The notes: a model not told the origin generated them from the sequence alone. Positions 9,116 through 19,419 are shown, numbered from the stretch's first letter. The stretch: 64,000 nt of DNA from an uncultured Flavobacteriaceae bacterium (GCA_947503005.1 CANNCA010000004.1:80324-144323); one strand, 5' to 3'. Numbers and translations: made by a program.

Positions 9116-11248
9116 ATGGCAAGAGATTTAAAATATACAAGAAATATAGGCATTGCCGCGCACATTGATGCCGGTAAAACTACAACTACCGAACGTATTC
9201 TATTTTACACGGGCGTTAGTCATAAAATAGGCGAGGTGCATGATGGTGCAGCGACCATGGACTGGATGGAGCAAGAGCAGGAGCGTGGTATTACCATTAC
9301 TTCTGCCGCTACAACTTGTGAATGGAAGTTCCCAATGGAAAATGGTCAGCCCACGGCTGATGCCAAAGATTATCACTTTAATATTATAGATACACCTGGC
9401 CACGTAGATTTTACGGTTGAAGTAAACCGTTCTTTGCGCGTTTTAGACGGATTGGTATTCCTATTCAGCGCTGTCGATGGTGTTGAGCCTCAATCGGAAA
9501 CGAACTGGAGGCTAGCTGACAACTATAAAGTTCCACGAATTGGTTTTGTTAACAAAATGGATCGTCAAGGGGCTAATTTCTTAATGGTTTGCAAGCAAGT
9601 CAAAACCATGTTGGGGTCTAATGCGGTTCCTATTGTTTTGCCAATTGGTGATGAAGCTGACTTCAAGGGTATTGTTGATTTGGCTAAGAACAGGGCTATT
9701 GTATGGCATGAAGAAGGTTTTGGTTCTACTTTTGATGTAGTTGATATTCCGGAAGAAATGAAAGCTGAAGTAAAGGAGTATAGAGCTGCCTTAATTGAAG
9801 CCGTTGCCGAGTATGATGAGGAGTTGATGGAGAAATTCTTCGAAGATGAGGATTCTATAACTGAAGATGAAGTGCACGCTGCTTTAAGAGCTGCGGTTAT
9901 GGATAGGGCCATTATACCTATGATTTGTGGTTCTTCCTTTAAGAACAAAGGTGTTCAGTTTCTTTTGGATGCTGTATGTAGATATCTCCCTTCTCCTATA
10001 GACAAAGATGCGATTGTAGGTACGGATCCAAACACAGGTGAGGAAATCTCCAGAAAACCAGATGTTAAGGAGCCATTTGCCGCTTTAGCATTTAAAATTG
10101 CTACAGATCCTTTTGTAGGTCGTTTGGCATTCTTTAGAACATACTCGGGTCGCTTAGATGCTGGTTCGTATATCTTGAACAATCGTTCAGGTAAAAAAGA
10201 ACGTATCTCGCGTATTTATCAAATGCATTCTAATAAACAAAATGCTATCGATTATATCGAGGCGGGTGATATTGGAGCTGCTGTTGGGTTTAAGGATATT
10301 AAGACGGGAGATACGATGTCTTCTGAGAAACACCCAATTATATTGGAAAGTATGAACTTTCCCGATCCTGTAATCGGTATTGCCGTTGAGCCTAAAACTA
10401 AGGTAGACGTTGATAAATTAGGTATGGCTTTGGCCAAGTTGGCCGAAGAGGATCCAACGTTCCAAGTAAAAACTGATGAAGCATCAGGTCAGACCATTAT
10501 TTCGGGTATGGGCGAGCTTCACTTAGATATTATTGTCGATCGTTTAAGACGTGAATTCAAGGTTGAAGTGAATCAAGGTCAGCCACAGGTTGAATACAAA
10601 GAAGCTCTCACTAAAACGGCGTCTCACAGAGAAACATATAAGAAACAATCTGGTGGCCGTGGTAAGTTTGGTGATATCGTTTTTGAAATGGGTCCTGCGG
10701 ACGATGATTTCGAAGGTGATGGGTTGCAGTTTGTTGATGAAATCAAAGGTGGTCGTATTCCTAAGGAATTCATTCCATCCGTTGAGAAAGGATTCACAGC
10801 AGCAATGTTGAACGGACCGTTAGCCGGATTCGAAATGGATACCATGAAAGTGGTGTTGAAAGATGGGTCTTTTCACCCTGTGGATTCAGATGCGCTTTCT
10901 TTTGAGCTGGCGGCAAAAATGGGTTACAAAGCTGCCGGTAAAGCCGCTGGTGCTGTCATTATGGAGCCAATCATGAAAATTGAGGTGATTACACCTGAAG
11001 AAAACATGGGTGATATCGTTGGTGATTTGAACAGAAGACGTGGAACAATTAGCGATATGAGCGATAGGGCAGGCGCTAAAGTTGTGAAAGGTACCGTGCC
11101 GCTTTCAGAAATGTTCGGATATGTGACTTCATTAAGAACGTTGTCTTCAGGTAGGGCAACATCAACAATGGAATTCGACCACTATGCTGAAACTCCATCG
11201 AATATATCAGAAGAAGTAATTAAGGCAGCAAAAGGCGTAACCGCTTAA
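9116..11248 (+). CDS. fusA: Elongation factor G
   Basis: 710 residues. The translocation GTPase has its P-loop AHIDAGKT at 15-22, DTPGHVDF at 92-99 and NKMDR at 146-150, followed by domains II-V of normal length. It catalyses mRNA-tRNA translocation with GTP hydrolysis. The position between rpsG and rpsJ is the str-operon arrangement, but tuf, which follows fusA in many bacteria, is absent, so EF-Tu must be encoded elsewhere. Confidence 0.99.
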   Translation: MARDLKYTRNIGIAAHIDAGKTTTTERILFYTGVSHKIGEVHDGAATMDWMEQEQERGITITSAATTCEWKFPMENGQPTADAKDYHFNIIDTPGHVDFTVEVNRSLRVLDGLVFLFSAVDGVEPQSETNWRLADNYKVPRIGFVNKMDRQGANFLMVCKQVKTMLGSNAVPIVLPIGDEADFKGIVDLAKNRAIVWHEEGFGSTFDVVDIPEEMKAEVKEYRAALIEAVAEYDEELMEKFFEDEDSITEDEVHAALRAAVMDRAIIPMICGSSFKNKGVQFLLDAVCRYLPSPIDKDAIVGTDPNTGEEISRKPDVKEPFAALAFKIATDPFVGRLAFFRTYSGRLDAGSYILNNRSGKKERISRIYQMHSNKQNAIDYIEAGDIGAAVGFKDIKTGDTMSSEKHPIILESMNFPDPVIGIAVEPKTKVDVDKLGMALAKLAEEDPTFQVKTDEASGQTIISGMGELHLDIIVDRLRREFKVEVNQGQPQVEYKEALTKTASHRETYKKQSGGRGKFGDIVFEMGPADDDFEGDGLQFVDEIKGGRIPKEFIPSVEKGFTAAMLNGPLAGFEMDTMKVVLKDGSFHPVDSDALSFELAAKMGYKAAGKAAGAVIMEPIMKIEVITPEENMGDIVGDLNRRRGTISDMSDRAGAKVVKGTVPLSEMFGYVTSLRTLSSGRATSTMEFDHYAETPSNISEEVIKAAKGVTA

Positions 11249-11258
11249 ATTTTAGAAG

Positions 11259-11564
11259 ATGAGTCAGAAAATCAGAATAAAACTAAAATCTTACGATCAC
11301 AATTTGGTTGACAAGTCAGCTGAGAAAATCGTTAAGACGGTAAAAACGACTGGTGCTGTTGTAACTGGACCGATTCCTTTACCAACACACAAAAAGATAT
11401 TTACGGTTTTGCGTTCGCCGCACGTAAATAAGAAGTCAAGAGAGCAGTTTCAATTAAGTTCTTACAAAAGACTTTTGGACATCTATAGTTCTTCGTCAAA
11501 AACCATAGATGCCTTGATGAAATTGGAGCTTCCAAGTGGGGTTGAGGTAGAGATAAAAGTTTAA
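11259..11564 (+). CDS. rpsJ: 30S ribosomal protein S10
   Basis: 101 residues, with the hallmark [28 protein letters not shown] region (positions ~38-65). S10 sits in the 30S head and also serves as NusE in transcription antitermination with NusB. It is joined to fusA by 10 nt and separated from rplC by 200 nt, so here it forms the end of the str part rather than the head of the S10 part. Confidence 0.99.
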   Translation: MSQKIRIKLKSYDHNLVDKSAEKIVKTVKTTGAVVTGPIPLPTHKKIFTVLRSPHVNKKSREQFQLSSYKRLLDIYSSSSKTIDALMKLELPSGVEVEIKV

Positions 11565-11570
11565 GTAGAG

Positions 11571-11633
11571 TCTCGGTTGCCGAACAAAGTTTAAGCTAGC
11601 CGAAGTAACATGTCCCGAGCTGCGAGCGAGGGA
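11571..11633 (+). promoter_or_regulatory. Structured RNA upstream of rplC, candidate L3/L4 leader
   Basis: Within the 200-nt rpsJ-rplC gap. A hairpin TCGG-TTG-CCGA lies at 11573-11583. A second hairpin at 11613-11633 pairs TCCC with GGGA and GCT with AGC around a symmetric internal loop of GA opposite GA, which would form tandem sheared G-A pairs, closed by a GCG loop. CTCGG (11572-11576) can alternatively pair with CCGAG (11615-11619), making two mutually exclusive folds just before the terminator at 11654-11684. This looks like an attenuator. Confidence 0.5.
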
Positions 11634-11653
11634 AAAACGGATAAAATTCATAC

Positions 11654-11684
11654 ACAGGGTTGAATTTTTTCGCCCTGTTTTTTT
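11654..11684 (+). terminator. Intrinsic terminator or attenuator between rpsJ and rplC
   Basis: ACAGGG (11654-11659) pairs with CCCTGT (11673-11678), followed by seven or more T. It lies inside the ribosomal cluster, 80 nt before rplC. It either ends the str part partially or acts as a regulated attenuator. Confidence 0.65.
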
Positions 11685-11726
11685 ATAAGGTATTTAAGAA
11701 CAAGTTTAATATAAACGGATGAAGGT

Positions 11727-11739
11727 TCTCATAATGAGA
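11727..11739 (+). promoter_or_regulatory. Small palindrome before rplC
   Basis: TCTCAT-A-ATGAGA, 26 nt before the rplC start codon. It could be a leader hairpin or a protein site. Function unknown. Confidence 0.3.
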
Positions 11740-11764
11740 GTCAAAGTCCACAATCTAAAATCAA

Positions 11765-12388
11765 ATGTCTGGGTTAATAGGAAAAAAAGTAGGCATGACC
11801 AGTATTTTTGACGAGAATGGAAAGAACATTCCATGTACCGTTATAGAAGCTGGCCCATGTGTAGTTACCCAAGTCAGAACCAAAGAGGTCGACGGGTACA
11901 GTGCCCTTCAGCTTGGTTTCGATGACAAGGCAGAGAAACGTGCTAACAAGGCCGAATCGGGTCACTTTAAGAAGGCAGGTGTATCTCCCATGAAAAAAGT
12001 CGTTGAATTCCAAGGTTTTGAAGGAGAATTTAAATTAGGAGATACCTTAGGTGTCGATTTATTTATTGAAGGAGAATTTGTAGATGTAGTAGGTACATCT
12101 AAAGGTAAAGGCTTTCAGGGAGTTGTTAAAAGACATGGTTTTCGCGGTGTTGGTCAAGCAACCCACGGTCAACACAATCGATTAAGGGCGCCAGGTTCTA
12201 TTGGTGCTGCTTCATATCCTGCAAGAGTGTTTAAAGGAATGAAGATGGCAGGTAGAATGGGTGGTGAACGAGTAACTGTTCAAAACCTTAGAGTTTTAAA
12301 AGTGGTGCCAGAAAAGAACCTTTTAGTAGTAAAAGGTGCCGTACCGGGACACAAAAATGCTTATGTAACTATTCAAAGGTGGCAGTAA
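11765..12388 (+). CDS. rplC: 50S ribosomal protein L3
   Basis: 207 residues. The extended loop that reaches the peptidyl-transferase centre is recognisable ([20 protein letters not shown] at ~135-155), followed by [19 protein letters not shown]3 is an early assembly protein of the large subunit. The stop codon overlaps the rplD start as TAATG, which implies translational coupling of L3 and L4. Confidence 0.99.
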   Translation: MSGLIGKKVGMTSIFDENGKNIPCTVIEAGPCVVTQVRTKEVDGYSALQLGFDDKAEKRANKAESGHFKKAGVSPMKKVVEFQGFEGEFKLGDTLGVDLFIEGEFVDVVGTSKGKGFQGVVKRHGFRGVGQATHGQHNRLRAPGSIGAASYPARVFKGMKMAGRMGGERVTVQNLRVLKVVPEKNLLVVKGAVPGHKNAYVTIQRWQ

Positions 12389-13017
12389 TGAAGATAGCAG
12401 TTTTAGATATCAAAGGAAAAGAAACAGGTAGAAAGGCGGATCTTTCTGATGCTGTTTTTGGAATAGAACCTAACAATCACGCAGTTTACTTGGATGTAAA
12501 GCAATACTTGGCTCACCAGCGTCAAGGAACTCATAAATCCAAGGAAAGAGGAGAGATTGCAGGAAGTACTCGAAAGATTAAAAAACAAAAAGGAACTGGT
12601 ACCGCTCGTGCAGGTAGTATCAAATCGCCAATCTTTAGAGGTGGTGGTAGAATTTTTGGCCCAAGACCAAAAGATTACACGCAAAAGCTGAATAAAAATG
12701 TGAAACGTTTAGCTCGTAAATCAGCTTTGAGTATCAAGTCGAAAGAAAAGGCGATTTTAGTAGTTGAGGACTTCAATTTTGACGCTCCTAAAACAAAGGA
12801 TTTTGTCAATGTTTTAAAGTCTTTGGGACTTGAAAACAAAAAGTCTTTGTTTGTGTTGGGCGATTCAAATAATGGTGTATATTTGTCTTCGCGTAATTTG
12901 AAGCGCTCTGAAGTTATAACTAACTCAGAATTAAGTACTTACAAAATATTAAACGCGAACAATATTGTGCTGTTGGAAGGTGCCCTCGAAGGGATTGAAT
13001 CGAACTTAAATAAATAA
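12388..13017 (+). CDS. rplD: 50S ribosomal protein L4
   Basis: 209 residues from the ATG at 12388, which overlaps the rplC stop by one base. A GTG three codons upstream (12379) is possible but would overlap rplC by 10 nt and add residues not typical of L4. The tunnel-lining loop GTGTARAGSIKSPIFRGGG is present. L4 is the autogenous repressor of the S10 operon in enterobacteria, which makes the structured 200-nt leader ahead of rplC a natural candidate target. Confidence 0.98.
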   Translation: MKIAVLDIKGKETGRKADLSDAVFGIEPNNHAVYLDVKQYLAHQRQGTHKSKERGEIAGSTRKIKKQKGTGTARAGSIKSPIFRGGGRIFGPRPKDYTQKLNKNVKRLARKSALSIKSKEKAILVVEDFNFDAPKTKDFVNVLKSLGLENKKSLFVLGDSNNGVYLSSRNLKRSEVITNSELSTYKILNANNIVLLEGALEGIESNLNK

Positions 13018-13024
13018 GAAAACC

Positions 13025-13315
13025 ATGAGTGTGTTGATAAAGCCAATTATAACGGAAAAAATGACTGCTGACAGCGAGTTGCACAACCGTTATGGTTTCG
13101 TTGTTGACCCAAAGGCCAACAAGATTCAAATTAAAGAGGCCGTTGAGGCAGCTTATGGGGTTTCGGTTAAAAAAGTGCGAACCATGAATTATGGTCCAAC
13201 AAGAAAATCCCGCTATACCAAAACTGGTATACAGCATGGTAAGACAAACGCTATCAAAAAAGCGATAGTTGATGTGGCCGAAGGAGATATTATTGATTTT
13301 TACAGTAATCTATAA
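13025..13315 (+). CDS. rplW: 50S ribosomal protein L23
   Basis: 96 residues beginning MSVLIKPIITEKMT, the typical L23 start, with KVRTMNYGPTRKSRY in the middle. L23 lies at the polypeptide exit and is the docking site for trigger factor and SRP. Seven nt after rplD and nine nt before rplB. Confidence 0.98.
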   Translation: MSVLIKPIITEKMTADSELHNRYGFVVDPKANKIQIKEAVEAAYGVSVKKVRTMNYGPTRKSRYTKTGIQHGKTNAIKKAIVDVAEGDIIDFYSNL

Positions 13316-13324
13316 AGACAAGAA

Positions 13325-14149
13325 ATGTCAGTTAGAAAATTAAAACCAATCACTCCTGGACAGCGTTTTAGAGTTGTAAATGGGTTTGACGCCATTACGA
13401 CTGATAAGCCGGAGAAGAGTTTGCTCGCTCCGTTAAAAAAGTCCGGAGGTAGAAACAGTCATGGAAAAATGACCATGCGCCATAGAGGTGGAGGTCATAA
13501 AAGACGGTATCGAGTTATCGATTTCAAAAGAGATAAGCAGGACGTTGCGGCTACTGTAAAATCTATTCAGTATGATCCTAATAGAACAGCATTCATCGCT
13601 TTATTGGAATATGCTGACGGTGAGAAGAGATATGTGATTGCTCAAAATGGACTTCAAGTGGATCAGAAAGTTTCTTCTGGTAAAACTGCCACTCCTGAAA
13701 TAGGAAATGCACTTCCATTAAGTGAAATACCATTGGGTACCATTATCTCCTGTATTGAATTACGTCCGGGACAAGGAGCGGTAATGGCAAGAAGTGCCGG
13801 TACTTTTGCTCAATTAATGGCGAAAGAAGGCAAATTCGTTACCGTTAAAATGCCTTCGGGAGAAACAAGGTTGATATTATCAGGTTGTATGGCAACTATT
13901 GGCGCCGTATCCAATTCAGATCATCAATTATTGGTTTCCGGTAAAGCAGGTAGAAGTAGGTGGTTAGGCAGAAGGCCGAGAACTAGACCGGTAGCTATGA
14001 ACCCAGTCGATCACCCAATGGGTGGCGGTGAAGGTAGGGCTTCAGGTGGTCATCCAAGATCAAGAAATGGTATTCCTGCTAAAGGGTATCGTACGCGTCA
14101 GAAGACAAAGAGCACCAACAAGTATATATTAGAACGTAGAAAGAAATAA
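13325..14149 (+). CDS. rplB: 50S ribosomal protein L2
   Basis: 274 residues. The C-terminal signature [20 protein letters not shown] near residues 219-238, including the conserved His of the peptidyl-transferase region, is intact, followed by the basic tail. L2 supports subunit association and peptidyl transfer. Its position between rplW and rpsS is universal S10-operon order. Confidence 0.99.
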   Translation: MSVRKLKPITPGQRFRVVNGFDAITTDKPEKSLLAPLKKSGGRNSHGKMTMRHRGGGHKRRYRVIDFKRDKQDVAATVKSIQYDPNRTAFIALLEYADGEKRYVIAQNGLQVDQKVSSGKTATPEIGNALPLSEIPLGTIISCIELRPGQGAVMARSAGTFAQLMAKEGKFVTVKMPSGETRLILSGCMATIGAVSNSDHQLLVSGKAGRSRWLGRRPRTRPVAMNPVDHPMGGGEGRASGGHPRSRNGIPAKGYRTRQKTKSTNKYILERRKK

Positions 14150-14161
14150 AAGAAAAGAAAA

Positions 14162-14440
14162 ATGGCACGTTCACTAAAAAAAGGACCTTACGTTCACTAT
14201 AGCTTGGAGAAGAAAATCCAACAAAACGCTGCTTCTGGAAAGAAGTCGGTCATAAAGACATGGTCAAGAGCTTCTATGATAACACCAGATTTTGTTGGTC
14301 TTACGATAGCAGTTCATAATGGAAGACAATTTGTTCCCGTATTCGTAACAGAGAATATGGTTGGGCATAAACTAGGCGAATTTTCTCCTACACGATCCTT
14401 TAGGGGGCATGCGGGAGCAAAGAATAAAGGTAAAAAGTAA
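14162..14440 (+). CDS. rpsS: 30S ribosomal protein S19
   Basis: 92 residues starting [19 protein letters not shown] and ending with [18 protein letters not shown], both diagnostic. S19 forms a pair with S13 at the top of the 30S head. It ends 3 nt before rplV. Confidence 0.99.
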   Translation: MARSLKKGPYVHYSLEKKIQQNAASGKKSVIKTWSRASMITPDFVGLTIAVHNGRQFVPVFVTENMVGHKLGEFSPTRSFRGHAGAKNKGKK

Positions 14441-14443
14441 GCT

Positions 14444-14851
14444 ATGGGAGTTCGAAAAAAACAGATGGCCGAAAGAATAAAGGCCGAGAAGAAGAAAGTA
14501 GCGTTCGCTAAGTTGAACAATTGCCCTACTTCACCGAGAAAAATGCGAATTGTCGCTGATTTGGTGCGTGGCGTACAAGTAGAAAAAGCATTGGCAATAT
14601 TAAGATTCAACCAAAAAGAGGCCTCAAGAAGGTTGGAGAAGTTGTTACTTTCGGCTTTGGCAAACTGGCAAGCGAAAAATGAGGACTTGAATGTAGAGGA
14701 TGCCGATCTTTTTGTTAAGGAAATTCGTGTTGATAGCGGAAGCATGTTAAAAAGATTGCGACCAGCTCCACAGGGAAGAGCGCATAGAATTAGAAAGCGA
14801 TCAAACCATGTTACTTTGGTTTTGGGGTCTAACAATAATATAGAAAGCTAG
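14444..14851 (+). CDS. rplV: 50S ribosomal protein L22
   Basis: 135 residues, somewhat longer than the ~110 of E. coli because of an N-terminal basic extension ([18 protein letters not shown]). The core [16 protein letters not shown] and the tunnel hairpin region [20 protein letters not shown] are intact; macrolide-resistance changes are known in this hairpin in other species. One nt separates it from rpsC. Confidence 0.98.
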   Translation: MGVRKKQMAERIKAEKKKVAFAKLNNCPTSPRKMRIVADLVRGVQVEKALAILRFNQKEASRRLEKLLLSALANWQAKNEDLNVEDADLFVKEIRVDSGSMLKRLRPAPQGRAHRIRKRSNHVTLVLGSNNNIES

Positions 14852-14852
14852 A

Positions 14853-15572
14853 ATGGGACAGAAAACAAATCCGATAGGAAATCGTCTTGGAATCATCAGA
14901 GGATGGGAATCTAACTGGTATGGTGGAAACGATTATGGCGATAAGCTAGCTGAAGACAGTAAAATACGTAAGTATATCCACGCCCGTTTGGCTAAGGCAA
15001 GTGTGTCGCGGGTAATTATTGAACGTACTTTGAAGCTGATTACGGTAACGGTTACAACCGCAAGACCCGGTATAATTATTGGAAAAGGTGGGCAAGAAGT
15101 AGATAAGCTAAAAGAAGAACTGAAGAAAATTACCGGTAAGGAAGTTCAGATAAATATTTACGAAATAAAAAGACCCGAGGTTGATGCCAATTTGGTAGCT
15201 GCCAGTGTTGCTAGACAAATTGAAAGTAGAATTTCTTTTAGAAGAGCGATTAAAATGGCCATTGCTGCTGCTATGAGAATGAATGCCGAGGGGATTAAAA
15301 TTCAAATTTCAGGTCGATTGAACGGTGCTGAAATGGCCCGTTCGGAATCTTATAAAGATGGTCGTATTCCACTTTCTACTTTTCGAGCAGATATCGACTA
15401 TGCTTTGCATGAGGCACAAACAACCTATGGAAAGTTGGGAATCAAAGTTTGGATCATGAAAGGCGAAGTATATGGTAAGAGAGAACTTTCACCACTAGTG
15501 GGTATGACCAAAGGTGGTGGTGACAAGGGCGGTAAAGGAGATCGCGGAGGAAAACAACGTCGTAGAAAGTAA
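14853..15572 (+). CDS. rpsC: 30S ribosomal protein S3
   Basis: 239 residues. The KH domain motif [17 protein letters not shown] lies at ~70-86, followed by the C-terminal S3 domain. The tail is a low-complexity Gly/Lys/Arg segment ([18 protein letters not shown]) typical of Bacteroidota S3. S3 forms the mRNA entry channel and helps unwind mRNA. Confidence 0.99.
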   Translation: MGQKTNPIGNRLGIIRGWESNWYGGNDYGDKLAEDSKIRKYIHARLAKASVSRVIIERTLKLITVTVTTARPGIIIGKGGQEVDKLKEELKKITGKEVQINIYEIKRPEVDANLVAASVARQIESRISFRRAIKMAIAAAMRMNAEGIKIQISGRLNGAEMARSESYKDGRIPLSTFRADIDYALHEAQTTYGKLGIKVWIMKGEVYGKRELSPLVGMTKGGGDKGGKGDRGGKQRRRK

Positions 15573-15591
15573 TTTTTTAAAGCAGTAGAGA

Positions 15592-16017
15592 ATGTTACAA
15601 CCGAAAAGACAAAAGTTTCGCAAGATGCAAAAAGGCCGGATGAAAGGTATCTCCGGAAGAGGGCACCAACTTTCAAATGGCATGTTTGGTCTTAAATCTT
15701 TGGAAACTAGTTTTGTCACAGCGCGTCAGATAGAAGCAGCCCGTATTGCGGCGACAAGATATATGAAGAGGGAAGGTCAATTGTGGATCAAGATTTTTCC
15801 AGACAAGCCTATCACCAAGAAGCCTTTAGAGGTGCGTATGGGTAAAGGTAAGGGTGCTCCGGAGTATTTCGTAGCATGTGTACTACCTGGTCGAATCATG
15901 TTCGAGGTTGCAGGTGTACCAATGGAGATTGCTAAAGAAGCATTGCGCTTAGCGGCACAAAAACTTCCGGTAAAGACTAAATTTATTGTTGCTAGAGACT
16001 ATACCGCTCAAGATTAA
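15592..16017 (+). CDS. rplP: 50S ribosomal protein L16
   Basis: 141 residues starting [19 protein letters not shown]. The stretch [19 protein letters not shown] around residues 82-100 includes the Arg/Gly region near the A site. L16 positions A-site tRNA and matures late in 50S assembly. Start is 19 nt after rpsC. Confidence 0.99.
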   Translation: MLQPKRQKFRKMQKGRMKGISGRGHQLSNGMFGLKSLETSFVTARQIEAARIAATRYMKREGQLWIKIFPDKPITKKPLEVRMGKGKGAPEYFVACVLPGRIMFEVAGVPMEIAKEALRLAAQKLPVKTKFIVARDYTAQD

Positions 16018-16028
16018 TTAAGGCTATC

Positions 16029-16220
16029 ATGAAAAAAAAGGAAATCAAAGAATTGTCGGTTGAAGAACTTCAAGCCAAGTTGGGTGAGTTCAAAAAGCAA
16101 CATGCAGATTTAAAAATAGCTCATTTTGTTACTCCATTAGAGAATCCCCTTCAAATCAGAAAGGTGAGAAGAACGGTAGCAAGATTGGCAACTGAATTAA
16201 CTAATAGGGAAAACCAATAA
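16029..16220 (+). CDS. rpmC: 50S ribosomal protein L29
   Basis: 63 residues, all helical, with the L29 pattern of [18 protein letters not shown] followed by [20 protein letters not shown]29 lies beside L23 at the exit tunnel and contacts SRP. Located between rplP and rpsQ as in most bacteria. Confidence 0.97.
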   Translation: MKKKEIKELSVEELQAKLGEFKKQHADLKIAHFVTPLENPLQIRKVRRTVARLATELTNRENQ

Positions 16221-16233
16221 TTGGTTCTGCTTT

Positions 16234-16494
16234 ATGGAAGACAAAAGAAATTTAAGAAAAGAGAGAATCGGTGTTGTTACAAGTAACAAAATGGAGAAAT
16301 CCATAGTTGTTGCTGAGGTAAAACGAGTGAAGCACCCTATGTACGGTAAATTCGTTTTGAAGACGAAGAAGTATGTAGCGCACGATGAAAAGAACGATTG
16401 TAAAGAAGGTGACACCGTAAAGATTATGGAGACCCGGCCTTTGAGTAAAACCAAATGTTGGAGGTTAGTAGAAATCTTAGAAAGAGCTAAATAA
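16234..16494 (+). CDS. rpsQ: 30S ribosomal protein S17
   Basis: 86 residues with [20 protein letters not shown] and [19 protein letters not shown], the OB-fold S17 core. A primary 16S rRNA binder of the 30S body. Two nt before rplN. Confidence 0.98.
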   Translation: MEDKRNLRKERIGVVTSNKMEKSIVVAEVKRVKHPMYGKFVLKTKKYVAHDEKNDCKEGDTVKIMETRPLSKTKCWRLVEILERAK

Positions 16495-16496
16495 TT

Positions 16497-16865
16497 ATGT
16501 TACAGCAAGAATCAAGATTAAAGGTAGCGGACAACACAGGAGCGAAAGAGGTTTTGACCATTCGCGTACTGGGAGGTACTAAAAGGAGATATGCTTCTAT
16601 TGGTGATAAGATTGTTGTTACTGTAAAGGAGGCAACTCCCAATGGAGGAATCAAAAAGGGTGCGGTATCAACAGCAGTTGTGGTTCGGACCAAAAAAGAG
16701 GTTAGGAGACCTGATGGTTCCTATATTCGTTTTGATGACAATGCTTGTGTCTTGTTGAACCCAACAGGGGAGATGCGTGGAACAAGGGTTTTTGGTCCGG
16801 TAGCAAGAGAGCTTCGCGATAAGCAGTTTATGAAAATAGTTTCATTGGCTCCTGAGGTGCTTTAA
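16497..16865 (+). CDS. rplN: 50S ribosomal protein L14
   Basis: 122 residues with the near-invariant start [19 protein letters not shown] and end [24 protein letters not shown]14 forms an intersubunit bridge with 16S rRNA and is the binding site of the silencing factor RsfS in other bacteria. Confidence 0.99.
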   Translation: MLQQESRLKVADNTGAKEVLTIRVLGGTKRRYASIGDKIVVTVKEATPNGGIKKGAVSTAVVVRTKKEVRRPDGSYIRFDDNACVLLNPTGEMRGTRVFGPVARELRDKQFMKIVSLAPEVL

Positions 16866-16877
16866 TATTTAAGTAGG

Positions 16878-17192
16878 ATGAAAAAGTTAAAAATAAGAAC
16901 AGGAGATACGGTACGAGTTATCGCTGGTGACCATAAGGGAGCTGAGGGTAAAGTTCAGCGTGTTGATATCGCCAAGAATCGTGCGATTGTGGAAGGAATC
17001 AATATGGTTTCAAAACACGAAAAACCAAGTGCTAAGAATCCTCAAGGAGGAATAGTTAAGAAAGAGGCGCCTATTCATCTATCAAACCTTTCGTTGATCG
17101 ATTCCAAATCAGGTGATGCCACCAGAGTAGGATTCGAAGTAAGAGATGGTAAAAAGGTAAGGTTTGCTAAGAAATCAAATGAAGTAATTTAG
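16878..17192 (+). CDS. rplX: 50S ribosomal protein L24
   Basis: 104 residues with an N-terminal KOW motif ([19 protein letters not shown], residues ~8-26) and the [20 protein letters not shown] segment. L24 initiates assembly of the large subunit. It ends 2 nt before rplE. Confidence 0.98.
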   Translation: MKKLKIRTGDTVRVIAGDHKGAEGKVQRVDIAKNRAIVEGINMVSKHEKPSAKNPQGGIVKKEAPIHLSNLSLIDSKSGDATRVGFEVRDGKKVRFAKKSNEVI

Positions 17193-17194
17193 TT

Positions 17195-17746
17195 ATGGCT
17201 TACGTTTCAAGATTAAAAAAAGAATATCAAGAACGCATAGTAGATGCCCTAAAGGAAGAATTTGGGTATCGAAATGTGATGCAGGTTCCCAAACTCGAGA
17301 AAATCGTGGTTAGTAGAGGAGTTGGTGCTGCTGTTGCAGATAAGAAACTTATTGAACATGCTGTTGATGAAATGACGATGATAACCGGTCAGAAAGCGGT
17401 AGCTACAATATCTAAAAAAGATGTTGCGGCATTTAAACTTCGTAAGGGTATGCCAATTGGCGCAAAAGTTACCCTGAGAGGAGAGAACATGTACGAATTT
17501 TTAGATAGACTTGTTACAAGTGCGTTGCCACGTGTTCGTGATTTTCAAGGAATCAAAGCAACAGGCTTCGATGGTCGTGGAAACTATAGCCTTGGTATCA
17601 CCGAGCAAATAATCTTTCCTGAAATCAATATTGACAAGATCAATAGAATAAATGGAATGGATATTACTTTTGTGACCACCGCAGAAACGGACAAGGAAGC
17701 AAAATCATTATTAACAGAACTAGGATTACCTTTTAAAAAGAAATAA
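17195..17746 (+). CDS. rplE: 50S ribosomal protein L5
   Basis: 183 residues; motifs [12 protein letters not shown] and [20 protein letters not shown] identify L5, which binds 5S rRNA in the central protuberance and contacts P-site tRNA. One nt separates it from rpsN. Confidence 0.99.
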   Translation: MAYVSRLKKEYQERIVDALKEEFGYRNVMQVPKLEKIVVSRGVGAAVADKKLIEHAVDEMTMITGQKAVATISKKDVAAFKLRKGMPIGAKVTLRGENMYEFLDRLVTSALPRVRDFQGIKATGFDGRGNYSLGITEQIIFPEINIDKINRINGMDITFVTTAETDKEAKSLLTELGLPFKKK

Positions 17747-17747
17747 T

Positions 17748-18017
17748 ATGGCTAAAGAATCAATGAAGGCCCGTGAAAGAAAAAGGGCAAGAACTGTAGC
17801 TAAATATGCCGAAAAAAGAAAAGCCTTGAAGGAGGCTGGTGACTATGAAGGCTTACAGAAATTGCCAAAAAACGCTTCACCTGTCCGTATGCACAACCGT
17901 TGCAAAATAACAGGAAGACCTAAGGGTTACATGAGAGTTTTTGGAATTTCAAGGGTAACATTTAGAGAAATGGCCAATCAAGGATTAATACCGGGCGTAA
18001 AAAAAGCCAGTTGGTAA
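17748..18017 (+). CDS. rpsN: 30S ribosomal protein S14, zinc-independent long form
   Basis: 89 residues, the long S14 form. The zinc-binding type carries two CxxC pairs; this protein has only one Cys ([19 protein letters not shown]), so it does not bind zinc. The C-terminal signature [17 protein letters not shown] is normal. Together with the zinc-less L36 this points to a ribosome with reduced zinc demand. Confidence 0.98.
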   Translation: MAKESMKARERKRARTVAKYAEKRKALKEAGDYEGLQKLPKNASPVRMHNRCKITGRPKGYMRVFGISRVTFREMANQGLIPGVKKASW

Positions 18018-18036
18018 TATTTATAAACTGGTTTCA

Positions 18037-18060
18037 GGTTTAGCAAAACCGCTAAAAACC
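18037..18060 (+). promoter_or_regulatory. Hairpin in the rpsN-rpsH gap, candidate S8 leader
   Basis: GGTTTAGC (18037-18044) pairs with GCTAAA(AA)CC (18051-18060) around an AAAACC loop, with a two-A bulge. GGTAA at the rpsN stop (18013-18017) can pair with TTACC (18062-18066) and enclose it. The 62-nt gap is unusually long for this operon, and S8 is a known autogenous regulator of the spc operon in enterobacteria. Confidence 0.45.
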
Positions 18061-18079
18061 GTTACCAAAATAATAAGAA

Positions 18080-18478
18080 ATGGTTACAGATACTATTGCA
18101 GATTACTTGACACGAATTAGAAATGCTAGCCGTGCTGGTCACAGGGTCGTTGAGATTCCTGCTTCCAAAGTAAAGAAAGAGATTACTAAGATTTTATTCG
18201 ATCAAGGATATATCTTAAGCTATAAGTTTGAAGAGGATAAGGTCCAGGGTAGCATTAAGATTGCCTTGAAGTATGATAAAATGACCAAAGATCCCGTAAT
18301 CAAGAAATTACAACGTGTAAGTAAGCCTGGCCTTAGAAAATATACCGGTTCTGATAACCTTCCTAGGGTATTAAATGGTTTAGGAGTTGCAATTGTGTCT
18401 ACATCTCACGGTGTAATGACCAGTAAGCAAGCAAAAAATGAAAATGTTGGTGGCGAAGTATTGTGCTACGTATATTAA
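18080..18478 (+). CDS. rpsH: 30S ribosomal protein S8
   Basis: 132 residues ending with the S8 signature VSTSHGVMTSKQAKNENVGG. A primary 16S rRNA binder of the central domain. In other bacteria S8 also binds its own mRNA to repress the spc genes. The hairpin 20 nt upstream may serve that purpose here. Confidence 0.99.
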   Translation: MVTDTIADYLTRIRNASRAGHRVVEIPASKVKKEITKILFDQGYILSYKFEEDKVQGSIKIALKYDKMTKDPVIKKLQRVSKPGLRKYTGSDNLPRVLNGLGVAIVSTSHGVMTSKQAKNENVGGEVLCYVY

Positions 18479-18498
18479 CAGCATAAAGAAGTAAAGAA

Positions 18499-19041
18499 AT
18501 GTCAAGAATAGGTAATAATCCGATAGCGATTCCTGAAGGAGTAACCATAGATATTAATGATAATGTGGTTACCGTAAAAGGAAAATTGGGTGAGTTGACG
18601 CAAGAATATTCCGGAGTTTCCATAAAATTGGAAGACGGACAGGCTTGGGTGACCCGACCATCAGATTCGAAGGAACACAAATCAAAGCATGGTTTGTACA
18701 GATCTTTGATGCTGAATATGATAGAAGGAGTTTCCAAAGGTTGGACAAAGGAATTAGAATTGGTAGGTGTAGGATACAGAGCAAGCAACCAAGGGCAAAA
18801 GTTGGATTTGGCGCTCGGTTTTTCTCATAACATCGTGATCGATTTGGCTCCCGAGGTTAAAGTAGAAACCACATCTGAAAAAGGAAAGAATCCTATTATC
18901 AAATTAACCTCTTTTGATAAGCAGTTGGTTGGGCAAATTGCTGCTAAAATTAGAGGTTTTCGTAAGCCTGAGCCCTACAAAGGAAAAGGAATCAGGTTCG
19001 TTGGAGAGCAATTGAGAAGAAAGGCCGGTAAATCAGCTTAA
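18499..19041 (+). CDS. rplF: 50S ribosomal protein L6
   Basis: 180 residues starting MSRIGNNPIAIPEGV, with the C-terminal RKPEPYKGKGIRFVGE signature. Two-domain protein near the factor-binding site and sarcin-ricin loop. Follows rpsH after 20 nt. Confidence 0.99.
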   Translation: MSRIGNNPIAIPEGVTIDINDNVVTVKGKLGELTQEYSGVSIKLEDGQAWVTRPSDSKEHKSKHGLYRSLMLNMIEGVSKGWTKELELVGVGYRASNQGQKLDLALGFSHNIVIDLAPEVKVETTSEKGKNPIIKLTSFDKQLVGQIAAKIRGFRKPEPYKGKGIRFVGEQLRRKAGKSA

Positions 19042-19053
19042 TATATTAGTAAG

Positions 19054-19410
19054 ATGAAACTATCAAAGACAGAGAGAAAATATAGAATCCGAAGAAGGAT
19101 ACGCAAAGTATCTAACGGAACTGCTGAACGACCAAGATTGTCGGTTTTCAGAAGTAACAAGGAGATTTACGCCCAAGTAATCGATGACAATTCGGGTACC
19201 ACTTTAGTGGCCGTTTCCTCAAGGGACAAAGATTTTGAAAAGGTAAAGGGAAATAAAACTGAAATCTCAACTTTGGTTGGAAAGGCAATAGCGGAGAAAT
19301 CCCAGAAAGCCGGTATCGATAAGGTTGCTTTTGACCGCGGTGGCAATCTCTACCACGGAAGAGTAAAAGCTTTGGCTGAAGGGGCAAGAGAAGCAGGATT
19401 AACATTCTAA
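19054..19410 (+). CDS. rplR: 50S ribosomal protein L18
   Basis: 118 residues; [20 protein letters not shown] and [23 protein letters not shown] are the L18 landmarks. Binds 5S rRNA with L5. Nine nt before rpsE. Confidence 0.99.
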   Translation: MKLSKTERKYRIRRRIRKVSNGTAERPRLSVFRSNKEIYAQVIDDNSGTTLVAVSSRDKDFEKVKGNKTEISTLVGKAIAEKSQKAGIDKVAFDRGGNLYHGRVKALAEGAREAGLTF

Positions 19411-19419
19411 TTAAAGAAC

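Noticed and set aside
11565..11764. tRNA or small RNA gene in the rpsJ-rplC gap
   Set aside because: No cloverleaf, no CCA or TTC-containing T-arm. The structure fits a leader with a terminator better.
12379..12387. GTG start for rplD at 12379
   Set aside because: It would overlap rplC by 10 nt and add three residues. The ATG at 12388 gives the usual TAATG coupling and L4 N-terminus.
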